Of a DNA stretch of 28,074 nucleotides, positions 1 to 9,007 are shown piece after piece (within the stretch, counting starts at the first letter, position 1; each line of letters starts with the position of its first letter). The stretch lies in NCBI GenBank assembly GCA_002270565.1, contig NQMI01000152.1, positions 79,990 through 108,063 on the forward strand. Reading direction: 5' to 3'. The notes under the pieces are model-generated. The model had not been told where the DNA came from. It worked only from the letters and a program-made list of their open reading frames with translations, and made no database searches. The position numbers and the translations under genes were made by a program. Source of the DNA: Stenocarpella maydis. Its lineage: Eukaryota > Ascomycota > Sordariomycetes > Diaporthales > Diaporthaceae.

Positions 1-31
1 CGCCTGCCCGCCTGCCCGCCTGCCCGCCTGC
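1..31. repeat. 8-bp tandem repeat
   Basis: The unit CGCCTGCC is repeated just under four times at the left edge of the window. The array may continue outside the window. No function can be assigned. Confidence 0.85.
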
Positions 32-1308
32 TTGAGCTGCCATGGGGTCCCACATATGATCCCAGAAATACCAAGCAGTTGTCGTCCGACAGCATGTCCA
101 GCCGGTGGGGCACGACCCTGCGGCCGCCGGCTTGGCAGGCCGCATTCCCAGCTCGGGGCAGGGGGCTGGCTGGGACATAACTCTTAAGGACGAAGCGGAT
201 GATGACCGCTGGCCCGCGCGGCTCGGCTTCTCTGCTGCTGTGGTCAGCAAGGCGCACCACCCCTGGCCAGGGCCGAGGGGACCGTACTGGGAAATAGGGA
301 CAATCCGCAAGCATTGCGGTTACCAGCAAGGCTTGCCTTCACCGCAAGACTTGCGGTAGGCGCAGGAGTTGCAGCCATTCGCAAGAGTTAGGTGATTTTT
401 CGCATAAAAGTTATATAACAAAAATTAAAGTTGCTCTACTTACTAAGGCATAAGGTTTAGCTCAGAAGGAATTTCTCTTTAGAATAATTCTAGTTATTCC
501 CTTAGATTCTCTTAGAAGTAAAGGAGCTTTAAATTACATTAATATACTTCCAATTAGAATTATCTCTTTATATTTACTCTTTATAACTACCTCTTTATAG
601 CTGCCTCTTTATAAGTATATCTTTTTTTAGCTTAGGTATATATTTCTCTGCTTAATTCCTCCTTATATAACTCTTATACCTAAATCCTTATGGGAGATAC
701 CTTAGGGTGCAGTCAAATGGTAGTTATACGGTTGATTGTTTCTATCTATAGTGGGCTACTGAGTGGTATTGAAGTAGGCGCCTACAGCTGACTAATCAAC
801 TGTCTATCTAATCAATGGCTGACTAAGCAATAGTCCCCCATGTGTCTGCCACAATCCTTTAACTCTTATGGCTATTATAACTCGTATATTAAGAATATGT
901 CTTGAAAACTATACAAGGCTTGCTGACCTCTGCAAGCCCTGCGGGCCTAAAGCGGACCCCGGTGCGGGACTTTTCAGGTGAGTTAACAACAATCGTACGT
1001 AAATGGCGTTGCAGATCCTGGCTGAAGAGCGGTGACGGATCCCCAGGGGCACAGACCGGCCCGGAACAGCTATCCGAGAGGCTTGAAATGTGAGCCGCCC
1101 GCCGCCCCAGCGGCCCTCGGCAGCATGCATGAGGTGCACGTTGGCCTCTGATCCCCTCTTCATGTCGCCGTCCGTGAACAGCCCAGAATCCGTGATGAGA
1201 AGATTGCCATTGGTAAGATGATACTAACATGACCCGAAACGCTTTTTGAACTCCTTTAAACCCTGATGCGCAATGCCTTTTGCCGTTTCCCCGGCTGGAA
1301 CCCACGCC
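32..1308. other. Gene-free region with AT-rich island
   Basis: No convincing gene was seen. Positions 300-360 hold a cluster of short palindromes. About 390-900 is strongly AT-rich, full of CTCTTTATA-like and TTATA strings, unlike the GC-rich coding DNA around it. That composition is what repeat-induced point mutation or an old transposon leaves in ascomycetes, but no recognisable element ends or protein survive. Open frames in the flanks, on either strand, show no family resemblance. A perfect 12-bp palindrome, GTAGGCGCCTAC, lies at 774-785. Confidence 0.6.
305..357. repeat. Cluster of GCAAG/CTTGC palindromes
   Basis: Three palindromes follow each other closely: CCGCAA-GCA-TTGCGG (305-319), GCAAG-G-CTTGC (about 325-335) and ACCGCAAG-A-CTTGCGGT (341-357, 8-bp arms). 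All carry a GCAAG/CTTGC core. The spacing resembles a cluster of protein-binding sites or the end of a decayed mobile element; neither can be shown here. Confidence 0.6.
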
Positions 1309-2830
1309 CTAATGAACCCTGGCTGACGGCTGATGGCTCAGCTGGAAACCCGTGGTGGTCATCTCCTCAACCCCGACGTCCAGCCACACCTTCTCCTCGA
1401 GGCCCTGCCTCACCTCGTCCCAGTTGGCCATGCTGTATGGCAAGGGGTGACCTGCCTTCCAGTGAGGCGCCAGGGGCGGGATATCCCCCGGCGCCGCCGC
1501 CGGCCCGGCCCCTTCCCCCATCTCCTCCTCCGCCGCCGCCGCCACGCTCGCGTCGGGGGCGCCTCCTGCTTGCTTCAGGCTGTCGAAGTCAGGGAGCCTC
1601 GTGACGCCCCTGCCCACCACCGCGTCCTCGTGCCTCACGAGCCCGTACCCCAGAGCGACGTGTGTGGGATGAGATGTAGCGTGCCCGGACGGCTGCGTCA
1701 TGGCGGGCGAGTAGAGGGCCGACGTCTCCTGGGCGCCGGCCGCACGAGCCCAAGTTGCAGCCGTACTGCGAGAAGAAGACGGGGATGTGCGCGCTGCCGA
1801 AGGTCTTGAGCTCCTGCCTGTAGCCTGAGGTGTCCAGCGTCGACTGGCCGCACCAGTTGAAGTTGGCATACTATATTTTGTTCCCTTGCGTGTCAGCAGA
1901 TCCAGTACAACACCGCGGGGCTCTCGACAGTTTTTTTTTTTTTTTTTTGGGGGGGGGGGTGCGCGGGTAAGGCATACGCGAAGTCGACTGTCTCGTCTTC
2001 CTTGCCGGGGTGAAGTAGTCGAATGTTGTCCTCAGGATCAGCTGCCCGTCGATGCGCTGTACCCGATAGGGAGCTGTCGCTGCCCGGTTATCTCTGTGGC
2101 TGTGGCCATGTACTTCTTGACGTCCCGGATCACCGTCTTGATCATGGGCGCCAGCGAGGTCGAGTAGATTGTGCTCATTGCACCATTCGCCACTATGATG
2201 CCTAGGGTGTTGGGATATTGCGACATCGAGTCTATTGTTGCGAAACAGTCCTCGAGCAGTTTTGAGCTGTACGGGCGGAACGTTGTGGTTGTGCCCGAGT
2301 CGTCGCTTGTGCATGACGATGTGGGAAGGCTCTGTCGCCGGTGGTCAGCTCGCCGCCCTTGCTAGGTGAACCACCCACTGGCGGGGCGTTTTTCAAACAG
2401 TGTGGGCTCACAATCAGGACGTATATGCCGGCCTCTGCCAGCAGCTGCATGGCGGCATCGTGGCTTCTTGAGCTATCAATGTGGTCTGCTGCCTGTATTA
2501 GGCCATGCCGTATGCTCTCAACAAGAGCCGGGGGTCCTGGGGGGAAACCCACAGATGAAGAGGGTGTTGAGACCCAGCTCTTTGAAAAGAGTAATGTCTC
2601 GCCTGAGGTCGTCGAGGCGGTCATTGACCAGGGGATCAATAGGTCCCTCGCCGTGCAGGCGGTAGACGACGCCCCTGATGAGGAACTAGATACACGGGTT
2701 AGCCACACTGGCAGTGGCGAGACCGGACTGGCCAACATGGGCGAGCACTCACCCTCTGGTCTCCCCTGAAGAAGTAGCGCCCCCTGGCGTGGATGGGGGC
2801 GACGTTGGTTGTGCCCTGGGTGACGGTCAT
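1309..2830 (-). pseudogene. GH72 glucanosyltransferase-like pseudogene
   Basis: GH72 (Gel/Gas) enzymes cut and rejoin beta-1,3-glucan in the cell wall. Reading from ATG at 2830, exons 2830-2753, 2685-2553, 2485-2412 and 2331 to about 1978 join in phase through GT-AG introns, and a last exon starts at 1870. The translation shows family landmarks: GRYFFRGDQR, RRDITLFKELGLNTLFI, SHDAAMQLLAEAGIYVLI, YPNTLGIIVAN, YANFNWCGQST, IPVFFSQYGCN, then GYGLV and LPDFDSL near the end. Defects: stop codons and a frame change just after GYSASTG (about 2045-2030), a further one-base frame change after YGCN (about 1750), and poor match over the usual SGG-VYE segment. The acid/base Glu of the NE motif is Gly (codon 2184-2182) and the nucleophile Glu of SEYGCN is Gln (codon 1768-1766). 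No signal peptide or GPI signal is seen. Frameshifts could be assembly errors; the two substitutions are independent of them. Confidence 0.8.
1871..1977 (-). other. Intron of GH72 relic with homopolymer junction
   Basis: On the minus strand this 107-nt stretch starts GTATGC and ends ATATAG, with a branch-like CTGCTGAC near the 3' end, between the coding blocks for DETVDF and YANFNWCG. It contains 11 C followed directly by 18 A. The run lengths may be unreliable in assembly, but they lie inside the intron and so do not affect the reading frame. Confidence 0.55.
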
Positions 2831-3258
2831 GGTGGATGGCTCTGCTGAGAGTGAGGTAGGAATGAGGTGTGCCGAGATGCCCCGTGGTGTGATGCGTAGC
2901 GGGCTGTCGTCAACATGCTGGATGTGACAGAAGCGTACGGCGCGGCCATTTTATATATGTCGTGGCGGTCTGGCGCACTGGCAATGAGGAAATCGCGATG
3001 GCGGGCCCTGTTTCATCAGCCGGCGGCGCGGCTCTGAAGCACGCGAGATCCAGACCGAGTGCATAATCGACGGGGATTTACGTAAATGGGCCTCTTGTTT
3101 GGCCAGTCCGTCGCGAGTTTTGGCAACGTGACGGAGGGAGTCGAGGCATTGACGACCGGGGTGAATTCATGTGACGCGGTGAGCTTCTCCAACACGGTCC
3201 CGGCTTGGGACGGCGGCACGGTTGCAATTACGTTATAGCCGTCTGGAATAGTTTCTCT

Positions 3259-3291
3259 GGGGTAATATTGGGGTAATTCTGGGGTAATGGA
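3259..3291. repeat. 11-bp tandem repeat (GGGGTAATNNN x3)
   Basis: GGGGTAAT occurs three times at exactly 11-bp spacing (3259, 3270, 3281), close to one helical turn, with three variable bases between copies. It could be an array of protein-binding sites or slippage. Confidence 0.75.
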
Positions 3292-4286
3292 CCCGATGAC
3301 TCCAGTCGTGCGTGTCATTCGCAATCCATGCAGGCCTCGTATAACCTCCGAGGCCTTCCAAACCCGACGCACGCCCAAGCAGAAGCCATTGGATGGCGGC
3401 GGCATATGCCTGGTGCCCCGCCCATATACCGAGTAGTGTAGATACAGTCAACGTTGCCTAGCATTTACACTACATGGTAGATACCTAGTGTAGCTGCTTA
3501 AGTATGTACAACAGTTACTTTGGGCTCCCAGCGCGTCGGTACGGCCCGCCTTGTACCTTTCTTCCTCGCCGTCAGCCCGTGTAACTATCACCCTGCAGCT
3601 TTGGGCGTCCCAACTGGCGCCGGCTACCAAGGGCGGCGCCCACGGTCTAGGTTTCCCTTAGCGGGGCCGCGTGCATCGTCGTGGTATGCAGAACAGTAAT
3701 AAGTGTCCTGTTGTGAGACTCAGTCACGCGCCGTGTGCCAGTGTGTGGGATCTTCCGACCGGGTTGTCCTTCACCGCATGCATTTCCACAGATGGCTAGT
3801 GACAAATCTGGTGCCCAGGAGCACCTCTGCATTGGCTGGATGGTGGCTCATCCTCGCGGTTTGTCGAGTATGTGCGCGCTATGAGGCTGGTGATGGCCAG
3901 CGGACAGGTGCTCACCCGCCCGCAAGGTCCGCCAGCACCGGTATATCCACAGCCCACATGACTCGGTTCTCCGCCCCTTGTCGAGGGCGGTTAGACCCGG
4001 ACAGCCCCTGAGAAAGCGGGTTGCCGTCTTGTGTGTTTTACGCCCCCAAGACATACACACGATATCTCCAAGTTCACCATCTCCCCAGAGTCCAGACCTC
4101 AACTTGCCCACTTCCCCGGAAATTACACCCGGGACCCTTGGCCCGGATCACTCCCCCGGCAAGAGGATCTTGCCGCACCTCAAAAACTTTCAGACTCTAT
4201 GATTGCACCCCTCGGTCCCGAGCAGACTTCGAGATCAGGGGTCCACTCTACACCTAGTTGGGGCCGAGCGGCTGTGTTCACCTTAT

Positions 4287-4319
4287 CCGCACTAAAGTAA
4301 ACAAGCTTTACTTTGGCGG
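4287..4319. repeat. Hairpin-forming inverted repeat
   Basis: Arms AAAGTAAA (4294-4301) and TTTACTTT (4307-4314) are exact complements around a 5-nt loop, CAAGC. CCGC (4287-4290) and GCGG (4316-4319) lengthen the stem with a small bulge. It lies about 330 bp upstream of the cupin start codon. Function unknown. Confidence 0.6.
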
Positions 4320-4646
4320 GGTCTCAACTTTGAAACAGAAAACACACCAGCTATCTAATATAACACGAGACCTTACGCTGTTAGTTGTGCTGGGTGCGTG
4401 TACCAGGTGTTAAGAGCGGAGAATTGGGGCGCTGCTACGCGGCAGGTCGAGGTGCTCTTCGGGTCCCCAAAGGGATAAGAGCAGCGTGACGCCATCCTTG
4501 CATAATACACGTAGTCCCTATATTAGTGACAGCTGTGTCGAGGTCCATAAGACACGTGAAACCCGTGCCCCGTAAACGCCAATGTGCACGGCGAAGTAGC
4601 AGACTTGCGTGCACAGCAGCCAGCGAGACCGAGCCGCACTTGCGCA

Positions 4647-5072
4647 ATGGGGGCTTCACCAAGAGCAGCGAACGAGCCCATCTTCCTCGGCGACGAGATA
4701 TCAAAACAGCCGCCTTCCTGCTTCCCAGAGCCGGAGAAGGGGAACACGACATGGCACACGCTCTTGTCCGCGCCCACAACCCCCAGCACGTCCCTGAGCG
4801 CCGGCATCGCGGTCTGCCCTGCCGATGGCTTCCTGGCCCTGCACCGGCACGAGCAGCCAGAGGTCTACCACATCCTGTCCGGCACCGGCGAGATCGAGGT
4901 TGAGGGCAAGAGACAGCGCGTGGCCAAGGGCATGACGGTGTGGATCCCGGGGAACGCCGAGCACGGCGTCTTTTGCGGCAGTGGCGAGGAGCTGAGGTGG
5001 CTCTATGTATTTCCCGAGGAGCGCTTCGAAAACGTCGTATATCGCTTCAGTGGCGGACCGGGTCAAGGCTAA
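4647..5072 (+). CDS. Small cupin-domain protein
   Basis: The 141-aa product has a single cupin_2 beta-barrel. Motif 1 is visible as LHRHEQPEVYHILSG, with putative metal ligands H66, H68 and E72 followed six residues later by G79. Motif 2 is G95-MTVWI-PGNAEH with the fourth ligand H106; an Asn stands where the motif often has a second Gly. The tail, LYVFPEERFENVVYRFS, is characteristic of stand-alone cupins whose reactions are mostly unassigned. I chose ATG 4647; an in-frame ATG at 4584 would add 21 residues of low-complexity, Arg-rich sequence that do not look like cupin. No intron is needed and no targeting signal is seen, so it is probably cytosolic. It converges on the glycerol kinase gene, 424 bp apart tail to tail. 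A sugar- or small-acid-modifying enzyme is possible; the substrate cannot be read from the sequence. Confidence 0.82.
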   Translation: MGASPRAANEPIFLGDEISKQPPSCFPEPEKGNTTWHTLLSAPTTPSTSLSAGIAVCPADGFLALHRHEQPEVYHILSGTGEIEVEGKRQRVAKGMTVWIPGNAEHGVFCGSGEELRWLYVFPEERFENVVYRFSGGPGQG

Positions 5073-5193
5073 GGTTTCTGCCCCCGTGACCCCCGAGGGA
5101 ATGTCTTGTGCCGTCGAGGCACCATGGCTGACGACTGGGCAGACTAGATTTCAGGCCATGCCGGGGGCTTACCTAGGCGGGCACGCTTCTCAT

Positions 5194-5229
5194 GACTTTC
5201 ACAACTTCCACGGCTTCCATGAATTTCAC
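5194..5229 (+). repeat. 9-bp repeat (NNNTTYCAY x4)
   Basis: Four successive 9-mers, GACTTTCAC, AACTTCCAC, GGCTTCCAT and GAATTTCAC, would read D-F-H, N-F-H, G-F-H and E-F-H in one forward frame. Copies differ mainly at the first triplet and at third positions. The repeat lies downstream of the cupin stop codon in a different frame. Confidence 0.65.
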
Positions 5230-5299
5230 GGCTGCATCGGCATTGGACACCCGAAAGAGTATGGATACCTCGGACCGGGCACAAGTGAAGGAAAAGGCC

Positions 5300-5436
5300 A
5301 GAATGAAAGGAAATGTTTTGATGCAACGGACCGGCGAATGAAAGGGTTAGAATGAAAAGAATATATTGCATTCAAGGAAACGGATGAGTAAAGGGAAAGA
5401 TTAGAATCAAAAGGAAATGACTTTATGCAACGCAAG
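5300..5436. repeat. Diverged tandem repeat, unit about 54 bp
   Basis: About 2.5 imperfect copies begin near 5300, 5348 and 5402, each opening with AGAATGAAA- or AGAATCAAA-like sequence, continuing with a GATGCAACG / TTGCATTCAAGG / TATGCAACG block, and the two full copies closing with GAATGAAAGGG or GAGTAAAGGG. The array fills the space between the 3' ends of the cupin and glycerol kinase genes and may lie in their 3' UTRs. Confidence 0.6.
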
Positions 5437-5496
5437 GCCGAAGATCTGGCGACTACAGCCCATAAATATATCGCCGAGTACTTCCAAGTATCAGAA

Positions 5497-7341
5497 TCAC
5501 AACCACCCCTTGCTCATCTGCACGGCTTTCTGCCACCGCCCAAACATCTTGTCGCTCTCTAGCTTCTCCATCTTCGGCTCGAACACGGTCCTGCCCTCGG
5601 TGTTCACCGTGGCGAGGTCATCGAAGCTCTTCCAAACCCCGACTGCGAGTCCGGCTGCGATGGCCGCCCCTAGCGCAGTGGTCTCGCGCATGGCTGGCCT
5701 GCTCACAGGGATGCCGATGAGATCTGCCTGGGTCTATATATATATCCCTTGTCAGTTATTCGTCTCCCCGCCGCGGCAGTGTTTCCTCTGTTCTCAGCCT
5801 ACCTGCATCGTGATGTCCGAATCACACATCCCGCCATCAACAGCCAGCTCCGTCAGCGCTTGCCCGCTGTCCTTCTCCATGGCGACCAGGATCGCCTTGG
5901 TCTGGAAGCACGTGGCCTCGAGGGTCGCCCGGGCGATGTGGCCCTTCCTCGTGTACGACGTGATGCCAAACAGGGTCCCGCGGGCGTCGTCGCACCAGTA
6001 CGGCGCGTACAGGCCGCTGAAGGCCGTGACGAAGGTGCAGCCGCCGCTGTCCGGGACGGAACCCGCCAGCTCGGAGACCCCGCTGCTTGTGCCGGCGAGC
6101 CCGAGGTTGTCGACGAGGAACTTGACGCTGGAGCCCGCCACGGCGACGCTGCCCTCGAGCGCGTACATGCGCGACCCCGGGCCGAAGTCAAAGGCCACCG
6201 TCGTCAGGAGGCCGTGGGTGGAGAGGACGGGCCTGGGCCCGACGTTGTAGAGGAGGAAACAGCCGGTGCCGTACGTGTTCTTGGCGAGGCCCGGCGTGAA
6301 GCCCTTCTGCCCGCTGCATGACTCGGGGTTAGCCCATCGTGAAGTTATGGACCAACGTGAGGAAGGGGGTGGTCCCTGGGAGGAGCAGGACCATGTGGGT
6401 CCCACTTACACGAGCGCCGCGGACTGGTCACCCAGGTTCCCTGTAATCGGCCTGCCCTTGAGCGAGGTCGACGACAGCTCTCCGTACGCAGACGGGTCGG
6501 ACGAGCGCACGATCCTGGGCAGGCAGATCTTCCCGCGGTCCAGGCCAAAGAAGCCGAGCAACTCGTCATCATATTCCAGCGTCTCCAGGTTCATGAACAT
6601 TGTGCGCGAGGCGTTGGACGCGTCAGTCACAAAAAGATTCCTGCCTACGCCCCCATTCAGCTTGAATATGAGCCAGGTGTCGACGGTGCCAAACGCGAGG
6701 TTGCCCGCATCGTAGGACTCCCTGACCCTGGGGACATTCTCCAGCATCCAGAGGAGCTTGGAGACAGACGGGTAGGTGGACAGCGGCAGCCCGCACAGTG
6801 CGGTCAGCCCATCGGCCCCGGGGCGGCGCTTCAGCTCCCTCACGAGCCCGGCGGCGCGGGCGTCTGTCCACACGATGGCGTTGTGGAGAGGCTCGCCTGT
6901 GTGCCTGTCCCAGACCACGGTCGTCTCGCGCTGGTTGGTAATGCCAACGGCCCGGATTTCCTCGGCCGAGTGGCCTAGTTCCTCAAAAGCCCGCACGGCT
7001 CCGTTGATGCACTCCTCGACGGAGGTGACAATCTCTTGGGGGTCATGTTCATGCCAGCTATGAGCAAGGCTGTGAGTGAGTTGCTCGCCAGTGGTGGTGC
7101 ACATTTGATAATCAGGCGTCATGACTCACCCAGGCTGGGGATAGATCTGAGTGAACTCAATCTGGTGGGCCACTACGACCTCGCCACGCTGGTTGAAAAT
7201 CAGAAACCGAGAGCTTGTCGTTCCCTGGTCTATGGCTCCGACAAAGGCCTGGGGCGCACCCCCGTTTGTAATATTTGCGCCGTTTGTCCCATTGGTTCCG
7301 TTTGGAACGCCAATGCCGTTTGTCCCATTTGCCCCGTCCAT
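5497..7341 (-). CDS. Glycerol kinase
   Basis: FGGY-family kinase that converts glycerol plus ATP to glycerol-3-phosphate. Four exons, 7341-7130, 7057-6410, 6313-5803 and 5727-5497, join in phase through GT-AG introns of 72, 96 and 75 nt to give 533 aa, close to the family norm. Seen in order: N-terminal phosphate-binding loop [34 protein letters not shown], the catalytic-Asp segment [29 protein letters not shown], and the FGGY signature region [13 protein letters not shown] joined across the last intron to [11 protein letters not shown] and [15 protein letters not shown]. The start at 7341 is the first ATG close to the conserved domain; a longer frame reaches 7539. The first 30 residues are rich in Asn-Gly. 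A TATA-like GTTATATGCG lies near 7536-7545 on the minus strand. It is probably the orthologue of yeast GUT1 and pairs with the divergent glycerol channel gene. Confidence 0.95.
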
Positions 7342-7820
7342 GCTGCTTCGATACGGTTCAGTGCTTGGTTGTGTCGTTGAGATACTTTGGCTCCAGGGTA
7401 CACTTGTCGAGGGAGGTGCGTCAGACACGGCGGCGGGCTTCGAGGACTGTGGGCAGTTGGGAAATGGTGGGAAGCATCCGGCTCTGGATAAGCGGCGACA
7501 TGAGAACCGGCCACACTTCCTTGGAATAAAACTACGCATATAACGGGTGTGCTGGGTGTCAGCTGGGTGAAGAAACTACGTGCCTCCCCCGCGCTCTGGC
7601 TGGCATTTGGGATCTGGGCCAAGGGAGGATTCCTTGAGACTTGGCCAAGAGTGAAGCGCAATGCCAAAACCAATGACCCCTGGTTCACGCGCGCGACCCC
7701 ATGGGGGAACGTCGCATTTGTCAAAAAGGACAAATCTGGGGAACCATGTGGGATCGGACTAGCCTGGCTAGATCATACACGGCAGTGGTCTAGAGCGTGG
7801 TTCTTGTCCAAAAGAGGGGC

Positions 7821-7842
7821 GGCCATGGCAAGGCCATGGCAA
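7821..7842. repeat. Perfect 11-bp tandem duplication
   Basis: GGCCATGGCAA is present twice without interruption; each copy contains the near-palindrome GGCCATGGC. It lies inside the shared upstream region of the glycerol genes and could be a doubled binding site or simple slippage. Confidence 0.7.
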
Positions 7843-8856
7843 ACCTTCGAACCGCTGTGCCTCTCCGAATCCCGATCGTGTGCCTCACATGACTGGGACA
7901 CGGCCATACAGACATCGTGATATTTTGCTTCACTTCACCTATCCATGCCCGACCCCCCCCCCTTTCTCAGCCCCCGTGCCACAGCCTGGCCCTCATGTAA
8001 GGACTTTGGCGGCACTCACCCGCTTTTTTTCTCGTTTTTTGATATTCCTCTCGCCACAAATGGGTAAACCTTCTTCAATTGGCAGCCTCACCCGGCGCGG
8101 CACCGTTACATTATCATTGCGTAGTTAATCATCACCAGCTGGCCCGTCGGCCACGCCACTCGCTCGAGCTACTGGTTCTTGTGTGCCTCTTGCCCCTCAT
8201 TCCTTCGTCAGCCGCTCATGTTACAACCTACGAATAGGGATGCGGAGGTGAGGACGCAAACCAGAGCTGCACTGCCGTCGTCCTTTGGTAGCGTCTTGGT
8301 GTGTCTTGGAAAGCGGAGGTTGGGGAGACTGCTTTCCCGCACAAGCCGGATCCAAGACGGTACGCTCAAGAATGCCTCTCGAGATCTTTTATTTTAGTCG
8401 GGTCGTGGACCGGACCTGGCCAAAGCATCGACGGTCTCCATGGGGTGGACATTATGCGGTTATCTCGAGGCTCTAATCCAACCGTGTGAGGCTCCTAGCA
8501 GAGACGGGCCCGTGGTAGCGCTTGCCTTGTGTTTGTAGGGTTGGAGCCAGATGGCTCGTCTGCTTCGTAGAGCTGGTCTATGTGACGCACTGACGCTGTG
8601 GCATCTGTCAACCGAGCTGAATGCCATGCCCTGATGACAACGCTCTCGTTTCGTCCCCCCCCCCTTCCCTTGGCCAACCCGCAGCAAGTGTGCATGGGAC
8701 CAGCTTCTAGAACTTGAAAACCCCTACGGCAATGAACGACAGACTTGGGACCCGGGTCGCCCCCCAGGTGAGGACAACGTTGCACCAGGACGTCTGTTTC
8801 CGTCTTTAGTCGAGGTTAAGCGATGACGGGCAGCACCCGGCGGTACTCCATGACCA

Positions 8857-8864
8857 TTATATAC
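8857..8864 (+). promoter_or_regulatory. Putative TATA box of the aquaglyceroporin gene
   Basis: TTATATAC lies about 145 bp before the start codon at 9008, a plausible distance for a fungal core promoter. No transcript data are available. Confidence 0.4.
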
Positions 8865-9007
8865 ACGGCAGTTCGCCAATGTCCCAGGCCGTTTGTAGCT
8901 GGTCGTCTTTTCTCTTACAATGAGAGCCTTTCCCTGCGATAAATCCTTATGGAGCATGGTTTTGATGATCTATAATTCCCCCGGAAATATTATTTACGTT
9001 GAAAACA

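Larger units (their letters stand above)
2831..4646. other. Gene-free stretch between GH72 relic and cupin gene
   Basis: No gene was recognised. The longest open frame on the minus strand, 3405-3016 (129 codons), matches no family I know and contains an 11-bp DNA repeat, so it is probably fortuitous. Around 3430-3500 the string TAGTGTAG and its complement recur. A 13-bp imperfect inverted repeat sits at 4287-4319. The last 250 bp form the upstream region of the cupin gene. Confidence 0.5.
7342..9007. promoter_or_regulatory. Divergent promoter region of glycerol kinase and glycerol channel
   Basis: These 1666 bp separate two head-to-head start codons and carry no recognisable gene. TATA-like elements sit about 200 bp from the kinase ATG (minus strand, 7536-7545) and about 145 bp from the channel ATG (TTATATAC, 8857-8864). 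A CCAAT box lies near 7669. CTGGGG strings, compatible with the SYGGRG consensus of carbon-catabolite repressor CreA/CRE1, occur near 7736 and, on the minus strand, near 8762. An 11-bp direct duplication lies at 7821-7842, and ten-C tracts at 7953-7962 and 8655-8664. That the elements function is inference. Confidence 0.5.

Noticed and set aside
3016..3405. 129-codon minus-strand frame as a separate gene or 5' extension of GH72
   Set aside because: No family resemblance, contains an 11-bp DNA repeat, and the GH72 first exon with a good ATG lies well downstream at 2830.
5794..6321. Long plus-strand frames across the glycerol kinase exons
   Set aside because: They are antisense shadows of GC-rich coding DNA; the minus-strand reading has full FGGY motifs and splice sites.
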